Source: Dyella psychrodurans
Lineage (GTDB): Bacteria > Pseudomonadota > Gammaproteobacteria > Xanthomonadales > Rhodanobacteraceae
Direction: 5' to 3'
Length of the DNA stretch: 64,000 nt
Assembly: GCF_003363265.1 (NCBI RefSeq)
Contig: NZ_QRBF01000009.1
Span: 54,783 to 118,782 of the forward strand
The notes beneath the pieces were generated by a model, which had not been told where the DNA came from, made no database searches, and worked only from the letters and a program-made list of their open reading frames with translations. Every line of letters begins with the position of its first letter. Position 1 is the stretch's first letter. Both the position numbers and the translations under genes were made by a program. Below are positions 45,586-55,491 of the stretch, in pieces.

Positions 45586-47762
45586 GGCGTACCCGCCGCG
45601 GGCGCAATCAGCAGGTCTCCCATGCGCGCATCGTTGAGCGGACCATCGCTTCCGCCTTTGCCACCGGTGAAATGCGCGAAATGGCTGAGATCGCTCATGT
45701 TGAACCCCTGCTCCAAGGCAAAGTGGCATGTCGCACCGGCCTTCACCGTGACCGTGCCGTAAGTCGACTGCTGTTCGCCGACACTATGCGGCATCACGAT
45801 CGGGACACGTTGCGCTGCGCTGCCGTCGCAATGCATGACCAGCATTTTCACCGCCGCGGTGACACCCGTATTGATCGGACCGTGGTTGTTTTCGTAGCTC
45901 AGGGCGATTCGATAACGACCGGAAACAGGCACCTTCCATTCCCTCGGCCACCCCTCCGTGAGGCGCGTGGGCTCACCCGCGCAGACGATCGGGCTGTGCA
46001 GCGATTCGACACCCTGCTCGCCCACGCGCGTCGCGCTCACACAGGGCGGCGTTGCGCCTTGCGAAATATAGGTGTTGCCGTCAATGCGGCCCATACGCTG
46101 CCCATCGGCGTAAAGCACGGCCTTGCCGTCCACCTCCACGCGCCATCCTTTGTCATCCGCCGTGATGACGGGGGCGGCAGGCGGCTGCGGCGCATAGAGC
46201 GGCGTATCGGTGCGCAAGGGTGCCGAAGGCGTATCGATCGCCTTCAGTGTCACGATGGTTTCGTCGCCATGCTGCGTGGTTTTGCCGGCGACCAGCAGAT
46301 CGCCATGCAGCGTACGCGGGCGGCGCAAGGTGATGCGGCGATCCGGCATCTGCAGTGTGATGCTGTCGCGATCGCCGAAAAGCATCGGCATCAGGGCAAC
46401 CGGAAGTTTCGGCTCCACCTTTCCTTCTTGCGTCAAGCCGAAGACGCCTTCGCTGACGGCATCGAGATAAGCCGCCACCGACCACAATTGACGCGGCGAA
46501 TCGACCACCGGACCACTGAGCTTGCCTTCGTCGACGTGCGTGGCCTGCGTGGCCAGCTCGTAATTCTCCATGTTCGAGCCGGAGAGCGCGGCACCGCGCA
46601 TGATCGAGCGAAGTTCATGCTCGATGCGCGCCGGATCGTTCACCGTGCGAGCGGCGCGCAGCGCGTAGGCGCTCACGAAGGGCCAGATCGCGCGGTTGTG
46701 ATAGATCGGCTGATCCGGGCGTTCCGGCCAGATCACCGGACTGCCCGCGGGCCACGTCGGATAGTGCGCAAGTGCCTGACGCGCACGATCGCCGTCGGCG
46801 ACGCCACCGGTAATCGCCAAGGCGGTGCCGAGCAGATCGTAGGTGTCGTAGGGCGTGCCGTCGCCGCCGATGTAGCTCATGTACATGCCGCGGTCGGCAC
46901 GCCAGAAGCGCGCGTTGATGGCCGTTTTCAACGCAGCCGCCTTGTCGGCGTAGCTCTTCATTTTCGCTTTGTCGCCGTGCGCTTCCGCCAGACGTGCCGC
47001 CAACTGCAGCGCCTCGTAGTGCAACACATTGGTCGACAGCGCAAACGACTGCGCGATGAACGCCACGTTGTCCGCCGTCCAGGCCGGATACGTCTGCTCG
47101 CGCCAGTCGAGGAACGATGTCTCGCCGCGATACAGCCCCATGTCGGGATCGAAGGTGTAGAGACGATCCTGATCCAGCGTATCGACAACCGCTCGATAAA
47201 CGTCATCGGCAAAAGCTTTGTCGTCGAGCAGATGTTGCGCGGCGAGGAACCACACGACACGATCGGTGCTGATCGGCCAGCTGCCGCCCGAACCGGTGTC
47301 CTGCATCACGTACAAACCTTGCGGCAGCGAAGCGTCGCGCACATCGGAGAGCTTGAAGCGCAAGCCGTTGCGTGCGCGCAGCGGATCGATCTTCCATAAG
47401 CCGAGATCAACCGAGTAGGAAAGATCGCGCGTCCACACGTATGGCCATTTGACGCCGGTCTCGAAGCAGGTGCACGGAATCGGCTGACCGTGATCGAACG
47501 CACCATCGCTAATCGCCGTGACCGAATCCTGCTTAAGATCGTCCTGCGCCATGGCGAACAGGCCGTTGAACAGCGTACTCGCCGTGTCGACTCGCATGGT
47601 CTGCGGGCCGATATCGCGATGCCCGAAGGGGCCGGAAAGCGTAAAGCCGCCATTCGCCGCCACTGTCATGCGCGCCTGTTCGTCGTGCCATGAAAGCTGG
47701 TCGTGCCAGGTATCGCCTGCGGCGCCTGCAGCCAGTACGGCCGTCATCACCAGACTCAGCAT
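45582..47762 (-). CDS. Secreted six-hairpin glycosidase, probable glycogen-debranching/GH15-like
   Basis: This 726-residue protein has a signal peptide (MLSLVMTAVLAAGAAG). ATG 47762 is preferred over an in-frame start 59 codons upstream that would add a cysteine-rich non-signal stretch. The body is an alpha-helical toroid: PYVWTRDLSYSVDLGLWKIDP, SWPISTDRVVWFLAAQHLL, WTADNVAFIAQSFAL and QPIYHNRAIWPFVSAYALRAA resemble glucoamylase/debranching and rhamnosidase-like six-hairpin enzymes. The last ~150 residues form a beta-rich domain. The context of amylase, GH31 and GH13 genes favours alpha-glucan; the exact family is uncertain. The catalytic acid is not assigned. Confidence 0.72.
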   Translation of the reverse strand: MLSLVMTAVLAAGAAGDTWHDQLSWHDEQARMTVAANGGFTLSGPFGHRDIGPQTMRVDTASTLFNGLFAMAQDDLKQDSVTAISDGAFDHGQPIPCTCFETGVKWPYVWTRDLSYSVDLGLWKIDPLRARNGLRFKLSDVRDASLPQGLYVMQDTGSGGSWPISTDRVVWFLAAQHLLDDKAFADDVYRAVVDTLDQDRLYTFDPDMGLYRGETSFLDWREQTYPAWTADNVAFIAQSFALSTNVLHYEALQLAARLAEAHGDKAKMKSYADKAAALKTAINARFWRADRGMYMSYIGGDGTPYDTYDLLGTALAITGGVADGDRARQALAHYPTWPAGSPVIWPERPDQPIYHNRAIWPFVSAYALRAARTVNDPARIEHELRSIMRGAALSGSNMENYELATQATHVDEGKLSGPVVDSPRQLWSVAAYLDAVSEGVFGLTQEGKVEPKLPVALMPMLFGDRDSITLQMPDRRITLRRPRTLHGDLLVAGKTTQHGDETIVTLKAIDTPSAPLRTDTPLYAPQPPAAPVITADDKGWRVEVDGKAVLYADGQRMGRIDGNTYISQGATPPCVSATRVGEQGVESLHSPIVCAGEPTRLTEGWPREWKVPVSGRYRIALSYENNHGPINTGVTAAVKMLVMHCDGSAAQRVPIVMPHSVGEQQSTYGTVTVKAGATCHFALEQGFNMSDLSHFAHFTGGKGGSDGPLNDARMGDLLIAPAAGTP

Positions 47763-47849
47763 GAACGATCCACGCGCGTATAAATGTGCAAAGAGTCGAC
47801 CATCGGCAACGCTCCCAAGCTCGGTTATGTCACGACGCGAAGCATCGCA

Positions 47850-47869
47850 CATGCTGCAACCGCAGCATG
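47850..47869. promoter_or_regulatory. Perfect inverted repeat in the leader of the glycosidase-MFS operon
   Basis: CATGCTGC, AACC and GCAGCATG form an 8-bp perfect inverted repeat about 90 bp upstream of the glycosidase start. It could be an operator or an mRNA hairpin. It lies in the 289-bp gap to the GH31 gene, which otherwise holds only the operator at 47934. Confidence 0.4.
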
Positions 47870-47933
47870 AAAGGCGGCGAGTCCGCGCGGGCAATCCTGC
47901 ATGGTAGGCAACCGTGTGGTAGTCGGGAGCCCC

Positions 47934-47949
47934 ATGCATACGTATTCAT
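47934..47949. promoter_or_regulatory. LacI-type operator, copy A (glycosidase-MFS operon)
   Basis: ATGCATACGTATTCAT is a near-perfect palindrome centred on CG (one mismatch between halves), 172 bp upstream of the glycosidase start. It differs from copies B (55476) and C (55668) at only one base. CG-centred palindromes of this size are typical LacI-family operators. Confidence 0.75.
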
Positions 47950-48051
47950 CCGCAGCGCCGGCGTCCTTTCGCTGCGTTCGCTTTCAAGACGGCCGGCGCG
48001 CGATACGACTCGCTTCACGCAGGCTGTCGTTGGCTCGGAAGCCGGGCGATA

Positions 48052-50424
48052 TCAGTGCGACGCTTGAGCCGCATGCAGACTCAGCTGTTGTGCCTCGCCC
48101 GCTGTCAGTCTGAGGACCGCCACGCTCCCATAGCGATCGTGCGACGTGACCCAGCCTTCGCCACCCGACGCTTCCAGCGCCTGCTCGCTCGCATAGGACT
48201 TCAGCGCACTGTTGTCGTGATCGACTGCCGTTGCATTTACGCCATGCACTTTGACCAGGTAGTACTTTAGCGCCGGCTTGAAGCTTCCCTTCGGGGATTC
48301 GATGCCGAATACCGCACCGCCATCGACCGACTGCGTGGTCATTCGCTGCGAGAAGTACGCGCCGTGCTCGTAAGCGTAGGTATCGCCGTCATCGTCGTAG
48401 TACTCGAAATGCGATGCCTTCGTGGCAGGAAACACGTCGATAGTCAGTTCGGTAACCGGATGTTCACCGACATAATCCATCACCGGCTGCGTGGGAATGA
48501 TCGCGCCTTCGCGGATAAAGAGCGGGATGTCGGCCCAGGTCTTGCTGTCGACCGCATAGTGAATGGTCTGTCCACCCTGATAGACAGTGCCGTTGAAATA
48601 GTCGATCCACTGTCCCGCTGGCAGATAGATGTCTTTCTGCGCCTGTCCTTTGCCCACGACCGGCGAGACCAGCAGGCTGTCGCCGAACATCCATGCATCG
48701 ACGTCGTCGCGCACGTTCGGATCCTCGGGATAATCGAAGAACAGCGGGCGTACCAGGCCAACGCCTTGCGTCGTCGCTTCGCGCTCGTAGCTGTAGATGT
48801 AGGGAATGAGTGCATAGCGCAGACGAATCGCCCTGCTTGCAGCTTCCTCCGCCACCGGCCCGTAGACCCACGGCTGACGTTTTTCGCCCAAGGTGCCATG
48901 CACGCGGAAGATCGGCACGAACGCGCCGAACTCGATCCAGCGCGCGTAGTTTTCGTCATCGGGGTGGCCTTTGAAGCCACCGCCATCCATGCCCCATTTC
49001 ATCTCGCCCACGTCGATGGCGCTCAACATGCGCTGACGCTGCGCCGCCATGCTCTCGAAACCGGTGTCGATATCTCCGGACCACAAGCCATAGGCATAGC
49101 GCTGCGCGCCGAGATAGAAATCGCGATTGATCGACCACACGCGAGTCGGCGTGAAAGCCCGCTGGCCTTCATAAAGCGCGCGCTGCATGTTGAGGAATTG
49201 GGTATTGCTGTTGGTGTCGTCGGCTTCATCGTTCCACCAGCCGACGATACCGGTCTGGAAGGAATGCTTGAGCGTGTCGTTGAAGAACCATCGACGCACG
49301 GCAGGTTGATCGAAATCCACCTCGCGCACCGGTTTCAATGAAAAGTAGTCGGTCGTCTGCGGCCGGCTTTCCGCCCAGAAGCCATGCTCCTGCGCATAAC
49401 GGCCTTCGACAGTGTCGACATGGATGCGCGGCTTCATGATGCCGGTCATATGCATGCCGAGCTGATCCATCCGGGTTTTCAGCACACCGGTGGGACCATC
49501 CGGAAATTTCTTCGTATTCCAGCGGAACTCGCCGTTGTCGTCGTCACCCCAGGCTTTCCAGTCGAAATCGAAAGTGAAGTTGTCGATCGGGATATGGCGA
49601 CTGCGGTAACCGTGCACGATGGTTTCGAGCTCCGGCTCATCGATGCCCCACTGGCTATTGGTGAAACCCATCGCCCACTTCGGAAACATCGGCGGTGCAC
49701 CGCTGAGATCGGCCAGTGCGGCAAAGATGCGCGGCGGGGCGCCTGCAATCACGTCGTAGCTGACATCCGTGCGACTGGTTCCGCTGACTTGGATGCTGCC
49801 GGGTTCAAGATCGAATTTGGCGCCGACCGTATCCACCAGTACGCCGTAGCCTCCAGTACTCCAGACAAAAGGAGCGCCGGGATAACCCTGTTCGCCCGCT
49901 TTGGCGATCTGCACGCCGCCACGCATCAATCCGCGCCTGGCCGGCTCGAACGCGTCGTAGCCGCCGATGCCATACAGAAGATCGTCCTTGTCGTGTTGCA
50001 GATCGATTTGGCCGTCCATCAGTACCGAAGGATCGGTCTGCAGCAGGGTACGTCCCTGGGCATCGGCGATGGTCAGATGCGCGGCGTGCTTGTCCCAGGT
50101 CACCTTCAGCTCGTTCGTCCCCACCGTCACGCTATCCGCGGAGGATTTGACGTGAAGGTTCGACAGCGTTTCATGGGCCGCAGACGGATTCATCACGATG
50201 CCCGGCGGTGCATTCAGACCATCGGGCATGCCGTGGATCTGCACGACGTTCGGCGCGACAAAGCGAAGCGTGACGCGGTCTTTCCCATGCACGAGCACCA
50301 TGCCGCGTGCGTCGGCGCGCTCGACCCGGAAGCCTGCGTCGCCGGATGCGGCAGGCGCGGCGTGGATGGCTAAGGCGACCGTTGAAAGCAGGCCGCACAT
50401 GGCCAGATAGCGCAGTGTTGTCAT
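48052..50424 (-). CDS. Secreted GH31 alpha-glucosidase
   Basis: This 790-residue protein has a signal peptide (cleaved after IHAAPA) and the GH31 layout: an N-terminal beta domain, a catalytic barrel (about 240-590) and C-terminal beta domains. The nucleophile region reads GIVGWWNDEADD. The acid/base region reads YGLWSGDIDTGF. MKWGMDGGGFKG and GFTNSQWGIDEPELETIVHGYR are further family segments. It should release glucose from alpha-glucan ends in the periplasm. Start MTTLRYLAMCG at 50424 is chosen because a signal peptide follows. It lies directly downstream of the amylase gene on the same strand, across a terminator-like hairpin. Confidence 0.88.
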   Translation of the reverse strand: MTTLRYLAMCGLLSTVALAIHAAPAASGDAGFRVERADARGMVLVHGKDRVTLRFVAPNVVQIHGMPDGLNAPPGIVMNPSAAHETLSNLHVKSSADSVTVGTNELKVTWDKHAAHLTIADAQGRTLLQTDPSVLMDGQIDLQHDKDDLLYGIGGYDAFEPARRGLMRGGVQIAKAGEQGYPGAPFVWSTGGYGVLVDTVGAKFDLEPGSIQVSGTSRTDVSYDVIAGAPPRIFAALADLSGAPPMFPKWAMGFTNSQWGIDEPELETIVHGYRSRHIPIDNFTFDFDWKAWGDDDNGEFRWNTKKFPDGPTGVLKTRMDQLGMHMTGIMKPRIHVDTVEGRYAQEHGFWAESRPQTTDYFSLKPVREVDFDQPAVRRWFFNDTLKHSFQTGIVGWWNDEADDTNSNTQFLNMQRALYEGQRAFTPTRVWSINRDFYLGAQRYAYGLWSGDIDTGFESMAAQRQRMLSAIDVGEMKWGMDGGGFKGHPDDENYARWIEFGAFVPIFRVHGTLGEKRQPWVYGPVAEEAASRAIRLRYALIPYIYSYEREATTQGVGLVRPLFFDYPEDPNVRDDVDAWMFGDSLLVSPVVGKGQAQKDIYLPAGQWIDYFNGTVYQGGQTIHYAVDSKTWADIPLFIREGAIIPTQPVMDYVGEHPVTELTIDVFPATKASHFEYYDDDGDTYAYEHGAYFSQRMTTQSVDGGAVFGIESPKGSFKPALKYYLVKVHGVNATAVDHDNSALKSYASEQALEASGGEGWVTSHDRYGSVAVLRLTAGEAQQLSLHAAQASH

Positions 50425-50541
50425 CCACCATCCTTTATTCAAAACAGGATTTGTTGCCGGCACGGCACGCCCGTATGAGGCAGGCGAAGCACGATATCGC
50501 CCGAATATAACCGCAGGCGTGCGGCGTTGGGGGCAAATAAA

Positions 50542-50563
50542 CGCCATTTCGCATGAAATGGCG
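50542..50563 (-). terminator. Terminator after the GH13 amylase gene
   Basis: CGCCATTTC, a four-base loop and GAAATGGCG form a perfect 9-bp stem. On the minus strand TTTATTTG follows. It lies 26 bp past the amylase stop and upstream of the GH31 gene. Confidence 0.7.
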
Positions 50564-50588
50564 TATCGATCCGATGATTCGGCCCGCT

Positions 50589-52157
50589 CTATTGCAGTAT
50601 GGCCGTCGCATACGGCGGCAGGGTCACTTGCCCCTGCGCCAGCGTGACGCCCGACCTGGTTTGCCGGGCCACGGAAGTAACGTGCGCATCGTTGCCCAGC
50701 GTCACCGTGCGCGCATCGCGAGACAGGTTGTGCACTACCAGCACACGGGACTGCGCATCCTGCAGCGTGTAAGCGAGCACATGCGAATCAGCGATAGGCA
50801 CGTCGATCAGCACGCCGTCGCGCAATGCAGCGATCTGTTCGCGCCAGCCGATCAGCTTGCGATATGCGTTGAGCAACGAATCGGGGTCGTTCTGTTCGGC
50901 CTCGACAGAAATATTCGGGCCATCCTGCGTGCTCCAGTTTTTCCAACTCGCTACGCCAGGACCCTTGCCGTTGCGATACCAGCGCATCGGTTCGCGAATA
51001 TCCTCGTCGGGCTTGGTGCCCTGCATGCCAAGCTCTTCACCGTAGTAGATGAACGGATGTCCGGGCAGTGTGAGCAACAACGCGGCCGCCATGCGCATAT
51101 GCGCATCGCGGCCTTCGAGCTGACTCATCACGCGATCCTGATCGTGATTGGACAAGAACGGCGCGTCGTCGAAGTGACCGTCGGCGTGCTTGCGATAGGC
51201 AGCGTAGGTATCTTCGAGTCCGCGACCGATCCCCAGGTTGCGCTCCTCCCTGACGCTGGCAATCAACTGCGTAGCCACGGGGAAATTGAACACCGTGTTC
51301 AAGGGTCCCATGTACGGCGTGAGGTCGTCCGGATTCTGGCGCGCCACTTCGCCCACCAGCCACACGTTTTTATTCACCGCTTCCAGCGCATGGCGGTATT
51401 CGCTCCACCACTGCAGGTTCTTCTTGAGCGCCACGGGGCTATCCGTGTCCGATCGCAGATCGTCGTAGATGTGCTGCGCGGCATCGAGCCGGAAACCATC
51501 CACGCCCTGGTGGAGCCAGAACGCACCGACGTCGATCATTTCTTTTCGCACGGCCGGATTGTCGTAGTTGAGATCCGGCATCGCACTCGTGAACACGCCC
51601 ACGTAGTACTGGCCATTCGGCGCGCGATGCCATGCCGGCCCGCCCGTGGCGCTGATGGCCTTCAGATCGCTGCCCGGCTTGGCCCAGACGTACCAGTCGT
51701 GATGCGGGTCCTTGGGATCCTGCGCGGCCTTGAACCACGGATGCTGATTGCTGGAGTGGTTGATCACCATGTCGATCACCACCTTGATGCCGCGCTTGTG
51801 CGCTTCATCCACCAGCTTCTTGAAATCCTGCATCGTGCCGTATTGCGGATTGATGCCTTCGTAGTCGGTGATGTCGTAGCCGTGATAGGTCGGCGACGGA
51901 TTGATCGGCATCAACCAGATACCGCTCACGCCCAGCGACTTGATGTAGTCGAGCTTTTGCGTGATGCCGTTGAGATCGCCGATGCCGTCGCCGTTGCTGT
52001 CGGAAAACGCGCGCACGAAAATTTCGTAGTAGACGCCGGAAGGTTGCGCTGACGCCGGCGTCGTGGAGGCGCCTTGCTGTGCGAACGAGGGAGCAGACAA
52101 TGACAGCGCCACTGCAGCAGTCGCTGCGATGCGGGCTAGAGCATGAAACCGCGGCAT
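50589..52157 (-). CDS. Secreted GH13 alpha-amylase-type enzyme
   Basis: This 522-residue protein has a signal peptide (MPRFHALARIAATAAVALSLSAPSFAQ) and a GH13 barrel. Conserved regions appear in order: DMVINHSS (region I), DGFRLDAAQHI with the nucleophile aspartate (II), VGEVAR with the acid/base glutamate (III) and FLSNHDQDR (IV). YEIFVRAFSDSNGDGIGDLNG is a strong family opening. A GGGAGA site precedes ATG 52157. It hydrolyses alpha-1,4-glucan, probably in the periplasm, and feeds the glucosidases and the MFS permease. No secretion domain beyond the signal peptide is seen. Confidence 0.92.
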   Translation of the reverse strand: MPRFHALARIAATAAVALSLSAPSFAQQGASTTPASAQPSGVYYEIFVRAFSDSNGDGIGDLNGITQKLDYIKSLGVSGIWLMPINPSPTYHGYDITDYEGINPQYGTMQDFKKLVDEAHKRGIKVVIDMVINHSSNQHPWFKAAQDPKDPHHDWYVWAKPGSDLKAISATGGPAWHRAPNGQYYVGVFTSAMPDLNYDNPAVRKEMIDVGAFWLHQGVDGFRLDAAQHIYDDLRSDTDSPVALKKNLQWWSEYRHALEAVNKNVWLVGEVARQNPDDLTPYMGPLNTVFNFPVATQLIASVREERNLGIGRGLEDTYAAYRKHADGHFDDAPFLSNHDQDRVMSQLEGRDAHMRMAAALLLTLPGHPFIYYGEELGMQGTKPDEDIREPMRWYRNGKGPGVASWKNWSTQDGPNISVEAEQNDPDSLLNAYRKLIGWREQIAALRDGVLIDVPIADSHVLAYTLQDAQSRVLVVHNLSRDARTVTLGNDAHVTSVARQTRSGVTLAQGQVTLPPYATAILQ

Positions 52158-52201
52158 GGAAGATCTCCCGGGAATGGAAGCGGCCGATATGGCCTGTATA
52201 T

Positions 52202-52255
52202 CCCTCTCCCCTCGGGGGAGAGGGCTGGGGTGAGGGATCACTCTCGCAAGAGTGA
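52202..52255. repeat. CCTCTCC-type palindromic repeat upstream of the amylase
   Basis: CCCTCTCCCC...GGGGGAGAGGG, then GGGGTGAGGGATCACTCT and an inner TCACTCT/AGAGTGA hairpin around CGCA. This is a half-element of the repeat at 28976, with the same TCACTCTnGCGA end. Confidence 0.65.
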
Positions 52256-52390
52256 CAGTTCGGAACTCAGGCTGGTATCACCCAATCGCGACTCGGCTCC
52301 ACTTCGTCATCCTCTTTACAAATACGGATGACGCCAGAGAAAAGAACCCGGCCCCACAATCGTGAAACAGAACCGGGCTGGGGGAGCCGG

Positions 52391-52416
52391 CCGGGCGTTG
52401 CCGCTACAACGCCCGG
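52391..52416 (-). terminator. Strong hairpin after the TonB-receptor gene
   Basis: CCGGGCGTTG, a six-base loop and CAACGCCCGG form a perfect 10-bp stem 11 bp past the receptor stop. No T tract is present, so it may stabilise the receptor mRNA end rather than terminate. Confidence 0.5.
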
Positions 52417-52426
52417 CACGGTTGGC

Positions 52427-55318
52427 TTAGATCTTCAGGTTGAAGCCGCCGTAGAACGTACGACCGAAGTACTGGATCGTGCCGGTCTCCGACTGGTTGC
52501 CGAAGTACGTACGCGTCGGCTGGTTGGTGATGTTCAGGATCTGGAACAGAATGCTCACGTTCTTGGTGATGTTGTAAGCCGACTGGAAGTCGTAAACCGT
52601 TTCCGGCGCGAAATACACGATCTGGTTGGTCACCGCGATCTGCGAGTCGGACACGAACTTCGAGCGGTAGTTGCCCGTGATGTTGGCCGAGAACGTACCG
52701 TTGTCGTAGAAGATCTGCGCACTGGCCACGTTACGCGACAGACCCGGCAGCGACTGCAGCTGCGACGGTCCGCCCAGCGACGACGTTGAACCGAACGGGC
52801 TCTGCGTGAGCGAGTAGTTCGCGCCGAAGCCGAGGCCGGACCAGATGCCTGGCAGGAAGTGCGTCTTCTGGAACGACAATTCCAGACCACGAATCATGCT
52901 GCCCGGACCGTTGTACGCCGTCGTGTACGAGCCATTGAGATAGGGTTGGCCCGTCGCCGGATTGGTCGGCACCTGGATGCCCACCGAAGCGAAGTTGAAG
53001 TTGTTGTACGTGACGTTGGTCTGGATGAACGTATCAATATGCTTGACGAACACGCCTGCGGTGAACAGGCCCGTCGAATCGTCGAAGTAGTGTTCGTAGT
53101 CCAGGTCGTACTGCATGGCAGTCAGCGGACGCAGCAGCGGGCTGGTGCCACCCCACACGTTGTACTGGCCGTTCGTGATGTAGGAACCCGCACCGGCGAG
53201 CATCGAATCGATCGGCGGGCGCGACAGTACCTTGGCCACCGAGAAGCGAGTCTGGTCGCTATCCGTCCAGTGATAGATCAGGTTCATCGACGGCAGCCAC
53301 TTGGTGTACGACTGGCCCACGTTGATCGGGATGAAGTCGTTGGCGACGTAGCCGAAGCCGTCCGTCATCGGCACGCCCTGGCCCGGTTCGACCTGCTGAA
53401 TGCCCGAACTGCTTTGCGCCGTGTGCGAGACGCGAAGACCGATGTTGCCGGTCAGCTCGTGACCCCACAGCGTGGTGTCGATATCGCCCATGAAGAACAG
53501 GTCGCGCACGTTCTCGTGCACGGTACCGCTCTGGATACCGGACCAGCTGTTGTTGTCCAGGTCCAGCTGCGGGTTCGGATGAATGCCGTACTGCGCCAGG
53601 ATGAGCGGTGCATTGAGCTTGAGGAAGCAGGGGAGCCCGCTGAAGTTACCCTTCCAGCACACCACCGAGGTATCGCCGCTGCTCAACGGAAGCGGCGGCT
53701 CACCAGCGACCGGATAGGAACCCCACTCGGAACCGTACACCCACACCGTGCGGTTTGCTTCATAGGCGTGGTTGTTGATGTAGATGCCGGCCTGCACGTC
53801 GGAGAAGATCGGATTGTTTTCCAGGTCGTACTGCACGCTGGTGCGGAGCGCCTTGTAACGATCGTGGTAAATGTACGGATACACACCATAGCGCGACAGC
53901 GCCATGTCGTTCGGATTGGTATAGATGCCCGGATTGGCGAACTGTGCCGTACCGACGTTGGTGCCGTTCAGCGCGTAGTTCATCGACTGGTTCATCAGCG
54001 TCGGATTCGACGTGCCCAGGCCATTGTACGGATCGGCCGTGGTATCGACGTTGACCTCGTTGCTTTCCGAATGCGACAGCGAGAGATCCGACTCTACGTG
54101 CCACGGACCGCTGTTCCACTTCAGGTTCAAGCCGCCCGAGAACACGCCGGTGTTGGTGCTGTAGTTGTCGGCCGTGGTCTCGTTGGAGAACTGCACGTTG
54201 CTCTGGTTCGGATTGGTGCTGACCGTACCGCCCAGCAGCGTGTTGCCCGCACCGAGGATCGGGTTGGTGATGATCGCGTTGTTGCCGTAGAAGTTCTGCG
54301 AGCGGAATCCGTAGCCGTAGTAGTCGTTGTCGAACTTCGAGTAATACATGTCGCCGGTGATCTGCAGATGATCGGTCGGCTTCCACACGACCGTGGTCAG
54401 GTAACCGGTACGACGCTCCGTACCGCCGTCCTGCTGCAGCTGAATGCCTTCCGGCACATAAGCCTGCTGGCTGTTCGGAACGTTGGGATTGAGCGACTGC
54501 AGGCCGCCGAACGCTTCGCCAACGAACTGCTCGGCGACGTGCGGCTGATAGAGCTGCGCGAAGCCCACGCCAACACCCAGCGTGTTATCGAGGAACTTGC
54601 CTTGATAGGCGACGCTCAGGCGATAGCCGACCGGGTTGTCGCCCACGATGTCGTGTGCCTGGCCGTCATAGCTTCCGCGCGCGTCGACGTTGAGCGATTG
54701 GTCCTTCGCGTTTTCCAGCGGATTGGCCGTCTGCAGGCCGATCGTGCAACCCACGCCGCCTTCGATCAGCGACGCCTGCGAGGACTTGTACACCGTCGCC
54801 ATGTTGATCAGCTCGGACGGATACTGGTCGAACTGAATGTAGTTGGTGCCGCTGGTCGAGGGCTGTTCGCGACCATCCAGCGTGGTCTCGATGAAGTTGC
54901 CGGAGAGACCGCGGCAGTTGATCTGCGAGGCCTGGCCCGCAATGCGCTCGGCCGCAACGCCAGGGAGACGGGTGAGCGCGTCGGCAATCGACTGGTCGGG
55001 CAGACCGCCGATGTCGGCTGCGGTCACTACGCTCTGGATCGTATCGGCGTAGCGCTGGTAGTCGATCGACTTCTCGACGCTGCTGCTGAAACCGGTCACG
55101 GTAACGGCGGACAAGCTCTTGGCCAGCTGCTGCTGACTCTTCGGATTGCTCGTCGACTGATCCGTGCTGCTGTTGCTCGCCGTACTGGTTTGCGTACTGG
55201 TTTGCGTGCTGGTGCTTTGAGTCGTCTGACCGCTATCGCTTGCAGCAGCCTGCGCACCGAATGTCACGCACAGTCCCGAAGCCAACGCCAGAGCCAGCAA
55301 ATTGCGCTTGAGTATCAC
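52427..55318 (-). CDS. TonB-dependent outer-membrane receptor (probable maltodextrin importer)
   Basis: This 963-residue protein starts at a GTG preceded by GGGGGAGGGG; an upstream ATG has no such site. The signal peptide ends at about residue 25, followed by a Ser/Thr/Gln-rich linker (~26-60) with STQTSTQTS repeats, a TonB-box-like segment (SAVTVTGF), a plug domain (TIQSVVTAADIGGLPDQSIADALTRLPGVAAERI) and a beta barrel ending FGRTFYGGFNLKI with a hydrophobic final strand. It is of the CUT/oar-like carbohydrate-receptor type in Xanthomonadales. Located with glycosidases and an operator, it most likely imports maltodextrins. Confidence 0.92.
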   Translation of the reverse strand: MILKRNLLALALASGLCVTFGAQAAASDSGQTTQSTSTQTSTQTSTASNSSTDQSTSNPKSQQQLAKSLSAVTVTGFSSSVEKSIDYQRYADTIQSVVTAADIGGLPDQSIADALTRLPGVAAERIAGQASQINCRGLSGNFIETTLDGREQPSTSGTNYIQFDQYPSELINMATVYKSSQASLIEGGVGCTIGLQTANPLENAKDQSLNVDARGSYDGQAHDIVGDNPVGYRLSVAYQGKFLDNTLGVGVGFAQLYQPHVAEQFVGEAFGGLQSLNPNVPNSQQAYVPEGIQLQQDGGTERRTGYLTTVVWKPTDHLQITGDMYYSKFDNDYYGYGFRSQNFYGNNAIITNPILGAGNTLLGGTVSTNPNQSNVQFSNETTADNYSTNTGVFSGGLNLKWNSGPWHVESDLSLSHSESNEVNVDTTADPYNGLGTSNPTLMNQSMNYALNGTNVGTAQFANPGIYTNPNDMALSRYGVYPYIYHDRYKALRTSVQYDLENNPIFSDVQAGIYINNHAYEANRTVWVYGSEWGSYPVAGEPPLPLSSGDTSVVCWKGNFSGLPCFLKLNAPLILAQYGIHPNPQLDLDNNSWSGIQSGTVHENVRDLFFMGDIDTTLWGHELTGNIGLRVSHTAQSSSGIQQVEPGQGVPMTDGFGYVANDFIPINVGQSYTKWLPSMNLIYHWTDSDQTRFSVAKVLSRPPIDSMLAGAGSYITNGQYNVWGGTSPLLRPLTAMQYDLDYEHYFDDSTGLFTAGVFVKHIDTFIQTNVTYNNFNFASVGIQVPTNPATGQPYLNGSYTTAYNGPGSMIRGLELSFQKTHFLPGIWSGLGFGANYSLTQSPFGSTSSLGGPSQLQSLPGLSRNVASAQIFYDNGTFSANITGNYRSKFVSDSQIAVTNQIVYFAPETVYDFQSAYNITKNVSILFQILNITNQPTRTYFGNQSETGTIQYFGRTFYGGFNLKI

Positions 55319-55475
55319 GTGTTCCCCTCCCCCAAATAATTTTTGTAGTCGCATTGTTCTTCCCGGTAGCCGTCCCCTCGTCCTTCACGCACGGACCGAG
55401 CAGCTAGCACGCACGCGGACGGAGTCGGCGGCGTGAAGCGGATGGTAGGGCGCGACTTTCCCAAGAAGACGAAAC

Positions 55476-55491
55476 TTGCATACGTATTCAT
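55476..55491. promoter_or_regulatory. LacI-type operator, copy B (TonB receptor)
   Basis: TTGCATACGTATTCAT lies 158 bp upstream of the receptor start. It is the exact reverse complement of copy C and one base from copy A. The 456-bp gap 55319-55774 between the divergent receptor and alpha-glucosidase genes holds both B and C and no gene. Confidence 0.8.

Noticed and set aside
52314..52331. ACAAATACGGATGACG as a fourth LacI-type operator before the amylase
   Set aside because: Only one half-site resembles the 16-mer; the other half matches at three of eight positions.
55190..55225. Short tandem repeat (TACTGGTTTGCG-like units)
   Set aside because: It encodes the Ser/Thr/Gln-rich linker of the TonB receptor; it is low-complexity coding sequence, not a regulatory repeat.
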